DNA from: Nocardia uniformis NBRC 13702
Lineage (GTDB): Bacteria; Actinomycetota; Actinomycetes; Mycobacteriales; Mycobacteriaceae
DNA length: 59,634 nt
Assembly: GCF_001613345.1 (NCBI RefSeq)
Contig: NZ_BDCE01000060.1
Coordinates: 1 to 59,634 of the forward strand
Direction of reading: 5' to 3'
Under the pieces are notes generated by a model. The model did no database searches, was not told where the DNA came from, and was given only the letters and a program-made list of their open reading frames with translations. Position 1 is the first letter of the stretch. Each line of letters starts with the position of its first letter. A program made the position numbers and the translations under genes. Positions 51,926 to 59,634 of the stretch are shown piece by piece.

Positions 51926-52516
51926 ATGACCGAACCGTCCTCCGCTGTCGATCGGGCGATCCTCGACGCGGCGCGGGCCTGCGTGTCCGAATTCGGGGTG
52001 CGCCGCACGACGCTGACCGAGGTGGCGCGGCGGGCGGGTGTGAGCCGTCCGACCGTTTACCGCCGGTGGCCCGATACCGGGTCGCTGGTAGCGGATCTGC
52101 TGGTACGGGAGTTGCGCCAGATCGTCGACGGCACCCTGCCCGCGGAAGGCACCGCCCGCGAGCGGTTGTGCCGGGGCATTGTCGGCGGCGGTGCGGCACT
52201 GCGCGAGAACCCGCTGTTCCAGAAGATTTTTCGGACCGACGCCGACGTCATGCTCACCTACGTCTTCGATCGCCTGGGCCGCAATCAGCGCCACCTCATC
52301 GAAATGTTCGCCGAGACAATCGAAGTCGGACAGCGAGAAGGTTCGATCCGCGACGGCGATCCCAACCACCTCGCCACCATGCTGCTACTCATGAGCCAAT
52401 CCGCGGTGCAATCCGCGGGTACGGTCGCCCACCTCCTCGACGCCGAACACCTCGACGCCGAACTCGCCTATGCCATCGACAGTTATCTGACTCCGCTCCG
52501 AAAGGCCAAGTCATGA
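51926..52516 (+). CDS. TetR/AcrR family regulator
   Basis: A 196-residue repressor. The HTH (residues ~10-55) reads AILDAARACVSEFGVRRTT, then VARRAGVSRPTVYRRW. The ligand domain has a normal length. Its stop overlaps the glpD ATG as ATGA. With a palindrome directly upstream it probably represses its own operon and the agpS-lipid kinase pair, with a lipid-like or acyl-CoA ligand as inducer (inference). Confidence 0.88.
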   Translation: MTEPSSAVDRAILDAARACVSEFGVRRTTLTEVARRAGVSRPTVYRRWPDTGSLVADLLVRELRQIVDGTLPAEGTARERLCRGIVGGGAALRENPLFQKIFRTDADVMLTYVFDRLGRNQRHLIEMFAETIEVGQREGSIRDGDPNHLATMLLLMSQSAVQSAGTVAHLLDAEHLDAELAYAIDSYLTPLRKAKS

Positions 52517-54051
52517 CCGGAACCTCGAACAACGGCAACTCCGCGCTGAATGCCGCTCGGCGGCAACGGGAGCTGCTCGCGTTGGGTGATGGCGGCGCGA
52601 TCGATGTGCTGGTGATCGGTGGGGGGATCACCGGGGCCGGGGTGGCCCTCGATGCCGCGTCGCGGGGGCTGCGAACGGTACTGGTGGAGAAGCACGACCT
52701 GGCGTTCGGGACCAGTCGGTGGAGTTCCAAGCTGGTGCACGGCGGGCTGCGCTATCTGGCCAGCGGCGGGGTGGGGATCGCCCACGAGAGCGCCGTGGAG
52801 CGCGATATTCTGCTGACCCGCACGGCCCCGCATCTGACCCGGGCACTGCCGCAGGTGGTGCCGCTGCTGCCGGGAATCGGTGTGGCACAGCGAAGTCTGA
52901 TTCGGGCCGGGTTCGTGGCGGGAGATGTATTGCGGCGCACGGCCGGAACATCGGCCGCGGTGCTGCCGCGATCGCGGCGGGTGGCGGCCGCGGAGGCCCT
53001 ACGGTTCGCGCCCACGGTACGGCGCGACGGTTTACGTGGCGGGCTGCTCGCCTGGGACGGGCAATTGGTGGACGATGCCCGCCTGGTGGTCGCCATCGCG
53101 CGAACCGCGGCGCTGCACGGCGCGTCAATTCTGACGCGGGTGGAGGCGACCGATGTGACCGGCGACTCGGCCGTGCTGCGCGACCGGCTCACCGGCGAAA
53201 CTCTCACCGTGCGAGCACATTCGGTTGTCAATGCCACCGGCGTGTGGGCCGATGAGGTCGACCCGAGTATCGAATTGCGCCCGTCGCGTGGCACCCATCT
53301 GGTCTTCGACGCGGCCGCGTTCGGCGGCCTGACCGCGTCGCTCACGGTCCCGATTCCGGGCAGTATCAGCCGTTTCGTCTTCGCCTTCCCCGCCGCGCAC
53401 AATCGCGTCTATCTCGGTCTCACCGATGAGGAGGCTCCCGGTCCCGTCCCCGACGTCCCGCACGCCACCGACTCCGAAATCGACTTCCTCCTCGACACGG
53501 TCAATACGGTCCTGCGGGAGCCGCTGACCCGCAACGATATTCGCGGCACCTACGCGGGTCTGCGCCCCCTGCTGCGCACCGCCGGGAATACCACCGCCGA
53601 TATCTCCCGCGAACACGCCGTCCTGCGCGCCCCCACCGGCGTCATCACCGTCGTAGGCGGCAAGCTCACCACCTACCGCAAAATGGCCGAGGACACGGTA
53701 GACGCCGCCCTCGCGGGTTCCGGTCTGACCGCCCGTCCGTGCCGAACCCGCGACCTACCCCTGGTAGGCGCGGTCTCCGGGGCGGCCCGCGACCGCATTC
53801 CCGCCCCCACCCGCCTGGTCGAGTGCTACGGCAGCGAAGCCACCGCCATCCTCGAACTGTCCCGAGCCACCCCCGCGCTGGCCGACCCGGTAGCCCCCGG
53901 CCTGGACGTCACCGCCGCCGAATTCACCTTCGCCACCACCCACGAGGGCGCACTCGACGCAGACGACCTCCTGGACCGCCGCACCCGCCTCGGCCTGGTC
54001 GTCGCGGACCGCGCCGCCGCCGAACCGGCCGCCAAGGCCGCCTTCGAGTAA
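52513..54051 (+). CDS. glpD: Glycerol-3-phosphate dehydrogenase (FAD)
   Basis: A 512-residue GlpD: FAD motif VLVIGGGITGAGVALDAA, FGTSRWSSKLVHGGLRYL, RGTHLVF, GLRPLLR, and VVGGKLTTYRKMAED near the C-terminus. It oxidises glycerol-3-phosphate to DHAP and feeds the electrons to the quinone pool at the membrane. Its 4-base overlap with the TetR gene makes it part of the same regulon as the agpS-like gene, for which DHAP is the precursor backbone. Confidence 0.92.
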   Translation: MTGTSNNGNSALNAARRQRELLALGDGGAIDVLVIGGGITGAGVALDAASRGLRTVLVEKHDLAFGTSRWSSKLVHGGLRYLASGGVGIAHESAVERDILLTRTAPHLTRALPQVVPLLPGIGVAQRSLIRAGFVAGDVLRRTAGTSAAVLPRSRRVAAAEALRFAPTVRRDGLRGGLLAWDGQLVDDARLVVAIARTAALHGASILTRVEATDVTGDSAVLRDRLTGETLTVRAHSVVNATGVWADEVDPSIELRPSRGTHLVFDAAAFGGLTASLTVPIPGSISRFVFAFPAAHNRVYLGLTDEEAPGPVPDVPHATDSEIDFLLDTVNTVLREPLTRNDIRGTYAGLRPLLRTAGNTTADISREHAVLRAPTGVITVVGGKLTTYRKMAEDTVDAALAGSGLTARPCRTRDLPLVGAVSGAARDRIPAPTRLVECYGSEATAILELSRATPALADPVAPGLDVTAAEFTFATTHEGALDADDLLDRRTRLGLVVADRAAAEPAAKAAFE

Positions 54052-54443
54052 CCACCCACGTCGCCGCCGAGCGCTGAGCCCGCTCTCAACACCCTGGATT
54101 GGTATTTGGCACCCGCTACCAGGCGGTGCCGAGTCGCTCGTGATCGACGAGCGGTCGCTACTTGGGGTAGGCGGCGGGTGGGTTGGGCGGCGTTGGTCCG
54201 GGTTCGTTTCGATCGACGCGGTATCGCGGGACTACGGCCGGTTGAGGTAATCGCTTCGGCTTGGGCACGAAACGGATGTGGGTTCCACGGGATCCGAGGC
54301 CGCGGACTGGCACCCTGGTAGAGCGCGGCTGGTCGACCGGCAGCGTCGCGGTCGCCGATGTCCGCGGGGTGCGGGCGGCCGGATCGTCGGGCGCGGGGTT
54401 TCTCATCGACCCCGAGCGGCGTCCCCGGGGACGGCTGCCTGGC
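54052..54443. other. 392-base gap between convergent genes; paired hairpins
   Basis: No gene recognised. Two adjacent stems lie at 54108-54152: GGCACC/GGTGCC and GCTCGT/ACGAGC. They may act as glpD terminators. The remaining ~290 bases are GC-rich without a credible start or motif. Confidence 0.5.
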
Positions 54444-55283
54444 TCAGCCCCAGAACGCGGCGATTCGGTCGGCTTCCGATTTGCCCTGGGCGCGACCGGC
54501 TTCGGCGGCGGGGATGCGGGTGGCGGTGTCGAGGGGGTTGTCGCCGAAGGCGGTCTGGGTGGCCTCGTCGGGGGTGATCAGTTCGACCCGGATACCGCGG
54601 GCGGTGAGGTCGGCGATTTCCTGGTCCACGGGTGGACCGGGCATCGGCGCGATAATCAGTACTCGGGCGCAGTCGGCGGCGTAATCGGCATTGGTGGTGC
54701 TGCGGACGCCGCCGTCGGTGTAGTGCGCGCCATTGATGGTGACTGTCGGCCAGACGCCGGGGACGGCGGAACTGGCGGCGACCGCGTCGACCAGGGAGGC
54801 GCCGGAATCTCGGTCGAAGACACGGGGTTGTCCGGATTCGGCATTGACGGCGATGACGAGCAGGCGTCGGTTCGGCCACTCGTGCGCGGGTAGTCGGGTT
54901 TCGACGACCGCGCGGCGGGCCGCCTCGGGGACGGTGCGGGTGGCGAGGGCTACCGCGCCTACTCGACGTCGCTCTTCGAGCGGGTCGCCCCCGGATTCGG
55001 CACCGATCGCGGCCCAGACGGGAGCGAGGTCGGCGAGCGGGTTGCCGGGTGGCACCAGTTCGCGGCTCTGGACCCGCGGGTCGATCTGCCTGCGAAACAG
55101 CTCTTCTCGCGATAGCCCACTGGCGAATTGGGCGGCGACATTCGCACCCGCCGAGGTGCCGATCAGCAGCTCGGCATCCGCCACCTCCACACCGGCGTCA
55201 CCGAGCCCGACGAGTACGCCGTTCTGCCACGCGATTCCGGCCACTCCCCCGCCACCGAGTACCAGCGCACGGTCGCCTGCCAT
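54444..55283 (-). CDS. Patatin-like phospholipase (second of two)
   Basis: A 279-residue patatin: GGGGVAG oxyanion loop, nucleophile elbow GTSAG, DGG in YTDGGVRSTT. It resembles the gene at 15634 in length and layout, so the pair are likely paralogues. GAGGCGAGAGGAGTCGAT precedes the ATG. Beside the ether-lipid-type locus, a lipid-remodelling role is a reasonable inference. Confidence 0.87.
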   Translation of the reverse strand: MAGDRALVLGGGGVAGIAWQNGVLVGLGDAGVEVADAELLIGTSAGANVAAQFASGLSREELFRRQIDPRVQSRELVPPGNPLADLAPVWAAIGAESGGDPLEERRRVGAVALATRTVPEAARRAVVETRLPAHEWPNRRLLVIAVNAESGQPRVFDRDSGASLVDAVAASSAVPGVWPTVTINGAHYTDGGVRSTTNADYAADCARVLIIAPMPGPPVDQEIADLTARGIRVELITPDEATQTAFGDNPLDTATRIPAAEAGRAQGKSEADRIAAFWG

Positions 55284-55361
55284 ATCGACTCCTCTCGCCT
55301 CAACTAGTAGCCAACGTACAGCTACTGGCAGACACGCCGTGTGGGAGCCGAAGGCGCTCTC

Positions 55362-55817
55362 TCAGTGGAGAACGATGCACCCCGACCCGCTGTGCAACCC
55401 CGTCCCCACCCGCAGATCCACATAGGGCACCACATCTTCGCCCGGCGCACTGTGCTGAATCACCTGCAACCGGTGCGCACCCGGCGTCGCGGGCGCCCAA
55501 TGCGCCGTCGCGATGGCTCCCGACGGGTGCGCCACCGCGAACGCGATCCCATTGTCATAGAACACAACCGGTGTCACCGGATCATTCACATACGCATTGA
55601 CCGGATAGGAACATCCGGTCCCATAGTTGGTGGCCGGCCCGAAACTGATCCCCGGCTCCACCCCCACCCGCGTCGCCGTACCGGCGGCATTCGGCGCGGC
55701 GAGCACCGCCGCCCCAACCAAGGCGGCCACTCCCGCCACCACCACGCGTCCCCGCGCGCCCGTACCGCTGGACATTCGAATGCGCGGCCGAGCAGAGATC
55801 CGGTTCCCAATGCTCAT
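55362..55817 (-). CDS. Small secreted hypothetical protein
   Basis: A 151-residue exported protein. The N-terminus is long and basic (MSIGNRISARPRIRMS), then a hydrophobic core (VVVAGVAALVGAAVLA) ending near APNAAG. The mature part has two Cys (GCSYPV and SGCIVLH at the C-terminus), likely disulphide-bonded, and a strand-rich Ig-like pattern. GAGGACTGCCCT precedes the ATG. Family not recognised; typical of nocardial secretomes. Confidence 0.75.
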   Translation of the reverse strand: MSIGNRISARPRIRMSSGTGARGRVVVAGVAALVGAAVLAAPNAAGTATRVGVEPGISFGPATNYGTGCSYPVNAYVNDPVTPVVFYDNGIAFAVAHPSGAIATAHWAPATPGAHRLQVIQHSAPGEDVVPYVDLRVGTGLHSGSGCIVLH

Positions 55818-56347
55818 AGGGCAGTCCTCGTCATGCCGAGTCGACGCCGGGTGCGCCGACGATCTTTCCGTCGATCGTGACGTGTGATGAGCTCCACCGC
55901 ATCGAAACGCGCGGAAATGGGCTCGAGTTGGCGCGTCCTGCATAGGCTCGCCGTCTATCCACGTGCGGAAACACCGTGCTGCGGTAACGGAAGACCCCCC
56001 GACGAGCGCACTGCTACCTGAGTGCGGCCGCCGCACAGTCACCTCGAGGCACACCTCCGCGCATGACTCTCCGGGTGCCGCGGCGTGCGAGCCGGTCTGG
56101 AACCGGGAGAAGGAACGCTGGTGGCGGAGGGTACTCGGCCTACGCCACCGCGGCTTCCCCCCGATCTCGACGGCTGCCGGTGCTCGGGACACCACCCGTG
56201 CGATTGCGGCCGCCGGTGGGGGTACCGCCGGGTGAGGGGTGACATAGACATCGCATCCGGGCGGTGGAACGTCCTATTCTGGGCTGCAATGTTCGGTGCG
56301 CCGGGTTGGTTTTCCCGGCCGCGATGCGCCGGGGAGAGGAGGCGCGA
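55818..56347. other. 530-base gap with FHA-gene promoter candidate
   Basis: Frames here lack motifs or start sites. TATTCT at about 56275-56280 is a plausible -10 for the FHA gene, giving a leader of about 65 bases. No tRNA, terminator or long repeat seen. Confidence 0.5.
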
Positions 56348-58645
56348 ATGGGGCGAATTCCGTCCAGTGTGAGGTTGTCGCGCGGGGAGGGGCTGATCGC
56401 GCGGTTCGGCGGTGTGGTGCTGTTCCTGACCGGCGAAACTCCTTCGACGGAACGGATCCTCGGAGCTGTTGAGGCGGCGGCCGGGGCGAGTGATCCGGGA
56501 GTGGCGGTCGCACAGCGGTTGGCGGCGGCGATCTTCTCGAGTGGGTCCGGGCAGTCGCCCTCGTTCGGGGTGGTCGCGCCGACTTCCGAGGGGCTGCTGG
56601 TATTGCTGCGCGGGCCGGTTCGTGCGGTGATCGAGGGGCCGGAGGGTGCCCACGAGCTATCCGGTCATCGGGCTATGACCTGGGCTGACGAGATAATCCG
56701 GGATCCGGTGCGGCGCATTACCGTCAGCGGCGACGGCACGGCCAACGAGGTCGCGCACACCGACCTACGCTCCGGTGTGGTCCCCGGCGGCGGTTTCGTC
56801 CTACACGCCCCGCCCACGGGCATCGCCGACCGTCGGCGCTCCGCCGCCACCCCCAAAACGACCGCACCGCTGCCGCCGACCGACGCCACCGCACGCGAGC
56901 CCTTGCCGACCCCCTCCCACACGCGCTTCACTCCCACCGCCGACAGCGCCCCGACCCCGCCGCGCAGGACGGGTAATGCGGCACGCGGCACCCCGCGCGG
57001 CGGCAGTTCATCGGACATTCCCCGTAGCGAGGCGGCATCGAGAACACCCCGCAGCCCAGCCGCTCCGGGAAATCCGCTGGGCGGCGCGGGAGCGGATATG
57101 GCACGAATCGGCCCGAGGGACCGAACCACGCCCAATCCGGGGAGCACCTTCGCCCGGCGCAGCGCCGAAACGAGTCCGAACCCCGAACGCTTCGGACCAG
57201 GAGCCCCACCTGGGACCGAAGCGATGGCACAGGTCGAGGCACAGGTCGAGCATCCCGAGGCAGACGCGGCGGAGTACGTCCCGACCGAGCGTGGACCGAG
57301 GACACCAGGGAAGACACCGGAGGCGGCGGCATCCGGTGCCCCACAGAAATCACGACCCGGAACCTCAACGGTCGGCACACCGGGCGGTCGGGCGGTATCG
57401 AAGGAGTCGCACACCGCGACCGACGATGTCTCCCCGGAGGCGGGCTATCCCCCGGCGAAACCACGAGCGGGCACTGCGGGGACGGCCACATCGGGTCGCG
57501 GCACAGGATCGAAGGATCCGCACGCCGTATCCGGCGACGCGGACAGCCCACCACCCACTGCGCTCTTCGAGAAGCAGTCCGGCACACCAACAGCGCCGCC
57601 CGGCCGATCGAAACGCCCAGCCGCCGAGGCGCAGCGAACTCCGAAACACCCGGCCGCGCAGCCCGACACGCAGCAAGCTTCGAACCAACCCGCGGCCCAG
57701 CGAACTCCGAACCACCCCGCCACCCAGCGAGCTTCGAACCAACCCGCCGACCAGTCCGGCGGGCGCACAGTCGATTCCGCCGATTCCGCAGTGGTGAGCC
57801 CCGCGAAGGTATCCCCCGGCGGCACCCGGAAACCGCCCACCAGTCCGGCTGAGCCGCCGCCGACCGAGGCATTCGATGCCGAGGCCGCTGCGCGCGAGGA
57901 TGTCCCGGCCGGGCCAACTCCGGCGGCACCATCCGATGCCCCGGAGCCGCCGCCGACCGCAGCCTTCGATGCCCGGGCCGCCGCATTGGACAACGCCGAA
58001 TCGCCGGACTCCGAGCCGCACGCGCGCCGCCGGAAATCTCCGGCCGGACCCGCCGAAGACCGTCGCCGCGAATCGTCCAAACCTCGCCCGCGATCGTCCG
58101 ATAAACCCGGGGCCTCATCCCTCGACAAGCCTCGGGCCGCACCATCCAACCGGTCCCGGCCCGAATCGCCGGGAGAACCGCGAGCCGAATCGCCGGAGAA
58201 GCCTTGGGCCGCACCACAGGCGTGGTCCGCGGTCGCCGGTCGTGCACCGGTCGGCGGGCCGCCCGCACCGGATACTCCCCGGATCGCCCAACCCACCGGC
58301 GCGCTCACCACCACCGAGGGGGCGACCTACCCACTGGATCGGCCGTACGTCATCGGGCGGGACCCCTTGACCGATGACGCGGTGCGGCGGGCCGCCGCAT
58401 CGCCGATCGTACTCGCCGGGAACCGGCACATATCGCGAGTCCATGCACGCATATCCCTCGACACCGCAAGGGTTTTCGTGCAGGACGCCGCCACCCCGGG
58501 CGGAACCTTCGTTGCCGCCCCCGGCATCGACGACTGGAAGCGACTCGGCCCCCATCGATTCGAACTCGCACCCGGCTGGAGCGTACGAATCGGCGACCGC
58601 ATCCTCACCTACACCACCGAACCTGTACGCCCACACCGATATTGA
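56348..58645 (+). CDS. FHA-domain protein with long disordered linker
   Basis: A 765-residue protein in three parts. An N-terminal globular domain (~1-150) starts MGRIPSSVRLSRGEGLIARF. A ~480-residue Pro/Ala/Ser/Arg-rich linker (~160-640) follows, with repeated AQRTPNHPA / TQRASNQPA units and the motif PPPTALF (Thr404), PPPTEAFD (Thr506) and PPPTAAFD (Thr537). A C-terminal FHA domain (~650-765) has YVIGRDPLTDDAV and HISRVHARI, which bind phosphothreonine. The Thr motifs look like Ser/Thr-kinase (Pkn) sites that its own FHA could dock, as in GarA-type proteins. ATG 56348 follows GAGAGGAGGCGCGA. Confidence 0.86.
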   Translation: MGRIPSSVRLSRGEGLIARFGGVVLFLTGETPSTERILGAVEAAAGASDPGVAVAQRLAAAIFSSGSGQSPSFGVVAPTSEGLLVLLRGPVRAVIEGPEGAHELSGHRAMTWADEIIRDPVRRITVSGDGTANEVAHTDLRSGVVPGGGFVLHAPPTGIADRRRSAATPKTTAPLPPTDATAREPLPTPSHTRFTPTADSAPTPPRRTGNAARGTPRGGSSSDIPRSEAASRTPRSPAAPGNPLGGAGADMARIGPRDRTTPNPGSTFARRSAETSPNPERFGPGAPPGTEAMAQVEAQVEHPEADAAEYVPTERGPRTPGKTPEAAASGAPQKSRPGTSTVGTPGGRAVSKESHTATDDVSPEAGYPPAKPRAGTAGTATSGRGTGSKDPHAVSGDADSPPPTALFEKQSGTPTAPPGRSKRPAAEAQRTPKHPAAQPDTQQASNQPAAQRTPNHPATQRASNQPADQSGGRTVDSADSAVVSPAKVSPGGTRKPPTSPAEPPPTEAFDAEAAAREDVPAGPTPAAPSDAPEPPPTAAFDARAAALDNAESPDSEPHARRRKSPAGPAEDRRRESSKPRPRSSDKPGASSLDKPRAAPSNRSRPESPGEPRAESPEKPWAAPQAWSAVAGRAPVGGPPAPDTPRIAQPTGALTTTEGATYPLDRPYVIGRDPLTDDAVRRAAASPIVLAGNRHISRVHARISLDTARVFVQDAATPGGTFVAAPGIDDWKRLGPHRFELAPGWSVRIGDRILTYTTEPVRPHRY

Positions 58646-58650
58646 CTGCC

Positions 58651-59634
58651 TCACAGCAGGTCGCGGATGCGGCTCAAACGTAGGTAGCGGTAGCGGCGGC
58701 CCATGCGGCGACCGGCGACAGCGGCGACGAAACCGGTGGCGGCACCCAGTGCGGCGCAACAGATCAGGGTTGCGGTGGTGGGTTCGGTACCGAGCAGGAT
58801 CCAGGCGGCGCCAACGGCCGCGACCGCGAACAGCGCGGTGCTGATGGTGAGGCCGACGGTGGCGGCGAAACGGGCATTGCCGCGACGCAGGGCGCGGGAG
58901 TTGGATTCCGCGTATGCACCGGCGAAGAGGGCGAGCAAAAGGGTGCCGACCGCCGCGACGGTGGTGACGGGACGCTGGATGGTGCGGACGCCGAAACTGT
59001 AGGTGGCGGTATCGGTTCCATTGGGGGACACGATCAGTTCGCCGGTGAGGTCACCGGCGAGCACGTACTGGTTCACCGGGGCGGGGACGGTCGCGGTGGG
59101 CTCCGCGCCCGGCTCGAGCGGTGTGACCGCACCGCCGACGCGTGCGCCCAGGACATTCCACGAGAGTTTCGCGGTGTCGGCATCGGTGCCGGTGACGGTG
59201 ATCGGCACGGGCTGCGAGAGATCGACTTCCACCCGGTCGACGGTGGCGGGATCCACACCGGCGATACGAACAGTGTTGGGCGGTACGACATCTCCACTTG
59301 CCGCTACGCCCAGGCCGAGCACCGCGACCGCACCCGTCGCGACAGCCAATATCCCAGCCGCGAGCAATGGCACCCGCGGCGACGGCAGTTTGACGACCTG
59401 CTGAACCGGCACCAGATCGCCACGATCGACATCGATCAGCCGAACCCCGTGCTGCTCCAGCGGTTGTCGAGGCCGCATCCGCAGGGTGGGCACCGCGCGC
59501 CGAGTCGGCGAGGGCCCGCGCGCGGCAACCGCACCGGACCACCGATACGCCGGATCCGAGGCCGCGTGGGACCTCGGCGGGTCTGTTCGCGGTGGAAGGG
59601 TCGGCCGCACAACGGTCTCGGGCGCGGACAGCGG
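58651..59634 (-). CDS. Membrane protein, 5' end beyond window
   Basis: At least 327 residues; the frame stays open to the right edge, so the start is outside the window. A Pro/Arg-rich cytosolic part contains PQQPLEQHG-like and VRLIDVDRGDLVPVQQV, then a transmembrane helix (LLAAGILAVATGAVAVLG), an extracytoplasmic domain of ~120 residues, and three more helices at the C-terminus. It converges with the FHA gene 5 bases away. Family not recognised. Confidence 0.75.
   Translation of the reverse strand, partial: PLSAPETVVRPTLPPRTDPPRSHAASDPAYRWSGAVAARGPSPTRRAVPTLRMRPRQPLEQHGVRLIDVDRGDLVPVQQVVKLPSPRVPLLAAGILAVATGAVAVLGLGVAASGDVVPPNTVRIAGVDPATVDRVEVDLSQPVPITVTGTDADTAKLSWNVLGARVGGAVTPLEPGAEPTATVPAPVNQYVLAGDLTGELIVSPNGTDTATYSFGVRTIQRPVTTVAAVGTLLLALFAGAYAESNSRALRRGNARFAATVGLTISTALFAVAAVGAAWILLGTEPTTATLICCAALGAATGFVAAVAGRRMGRRYRYLRLSRIRDLL

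Noticed and set aside
1..59634. CRISPR arrays, transposases, integrases or phage structural genes
   Set aside because: No regularly spaced repeats and no such protein motifs were seen anywhere on either strand.

Overview
The window looks like a chromosomal segment of a high-GC mycolic-acid actinobacterium, most likely Nocardia. Coding GC is very high and GTG/TTG starts are common. There is a luciferase-like (LLM) oxidoreductase, a PtpB-like phosphatase and a FadD3-like ligase. The block proB-obg-rpmA-rplU ... rne-ndk-DUF4233-folC-valS has the same order as in Mycobacterium tuberculosis. Genus assignment is inference; no rRNA or marker comparison was possible.

Layout. 1-6.2 kb is a partly decayed sugar region: a secreted PtpB-like phosphatase with a headless copy behind its terminator, a GH172 (DUF2961) enzyme, two FGGY carbohydrate kinases converging on an orphan ribbon-helix-helix protein, an alcohol dehydrogenase that has lost its middle, and a 31-codon stub of a fucose-isomerase-like gene. 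6.5-16.5 kb carries a membrane M28 peptidase, a winged-helix protein, a TetR regulator, a PPDK-like phosphotransferase overlapping a cytosolic PtpB-like phosphatase, a FadD3-like acyl-CoA ligase and a patatin. 16.8-17.15 kb is a tight array of four tRNAs (Asp, Tyr, Glu, Ser). 17.2-25.0 kb is a catabolic cluster: four short-chain dehydrogenases, a 3-ketosteroid-delta1-dehydrogenase-like flavoprotein, an LLM oxidoreductase, an HSL-type esterase and a PPOX protein with a palindromic operator. 25-33 kb is mixed: DUF4189, RtcB, a RecQ helicase with a phosphoribosyltransferase-like tail, an O-methyltransferase, DUF4254 and a GNAT.

33.1-46.9 kb is the conserved housekeeping block, interrupted by a pentapeptide-repeat gene and a dispersed palindromic repeat (a diverged second copy lies at 30.0 kb). 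47-54 kb holds a CPYC thioredoxin-reductase-like flavoprotein, a P-loop protein, and a divergent locus in which AgpS and a YegS-type lipid kinase face TetR and GlpD. That set is consistent with routing glycerol-3-phosphate through DHAP to alkyl-DHAP (ether lipid). 54-59.6 kb has a second patatin, a secreted protein, a long FHA protein with repeated PPPT..F motifs, and a membrane protein that runs off the window.

I found no complete novel defence or mobile system, no CRISPR array and no transposase. The most unusual items are the tRNA array, the internally deleted sugar genes, the PPDK variant, the RecQ-PRTase fusion, the FHA protein and the ether-lipid-type locus.
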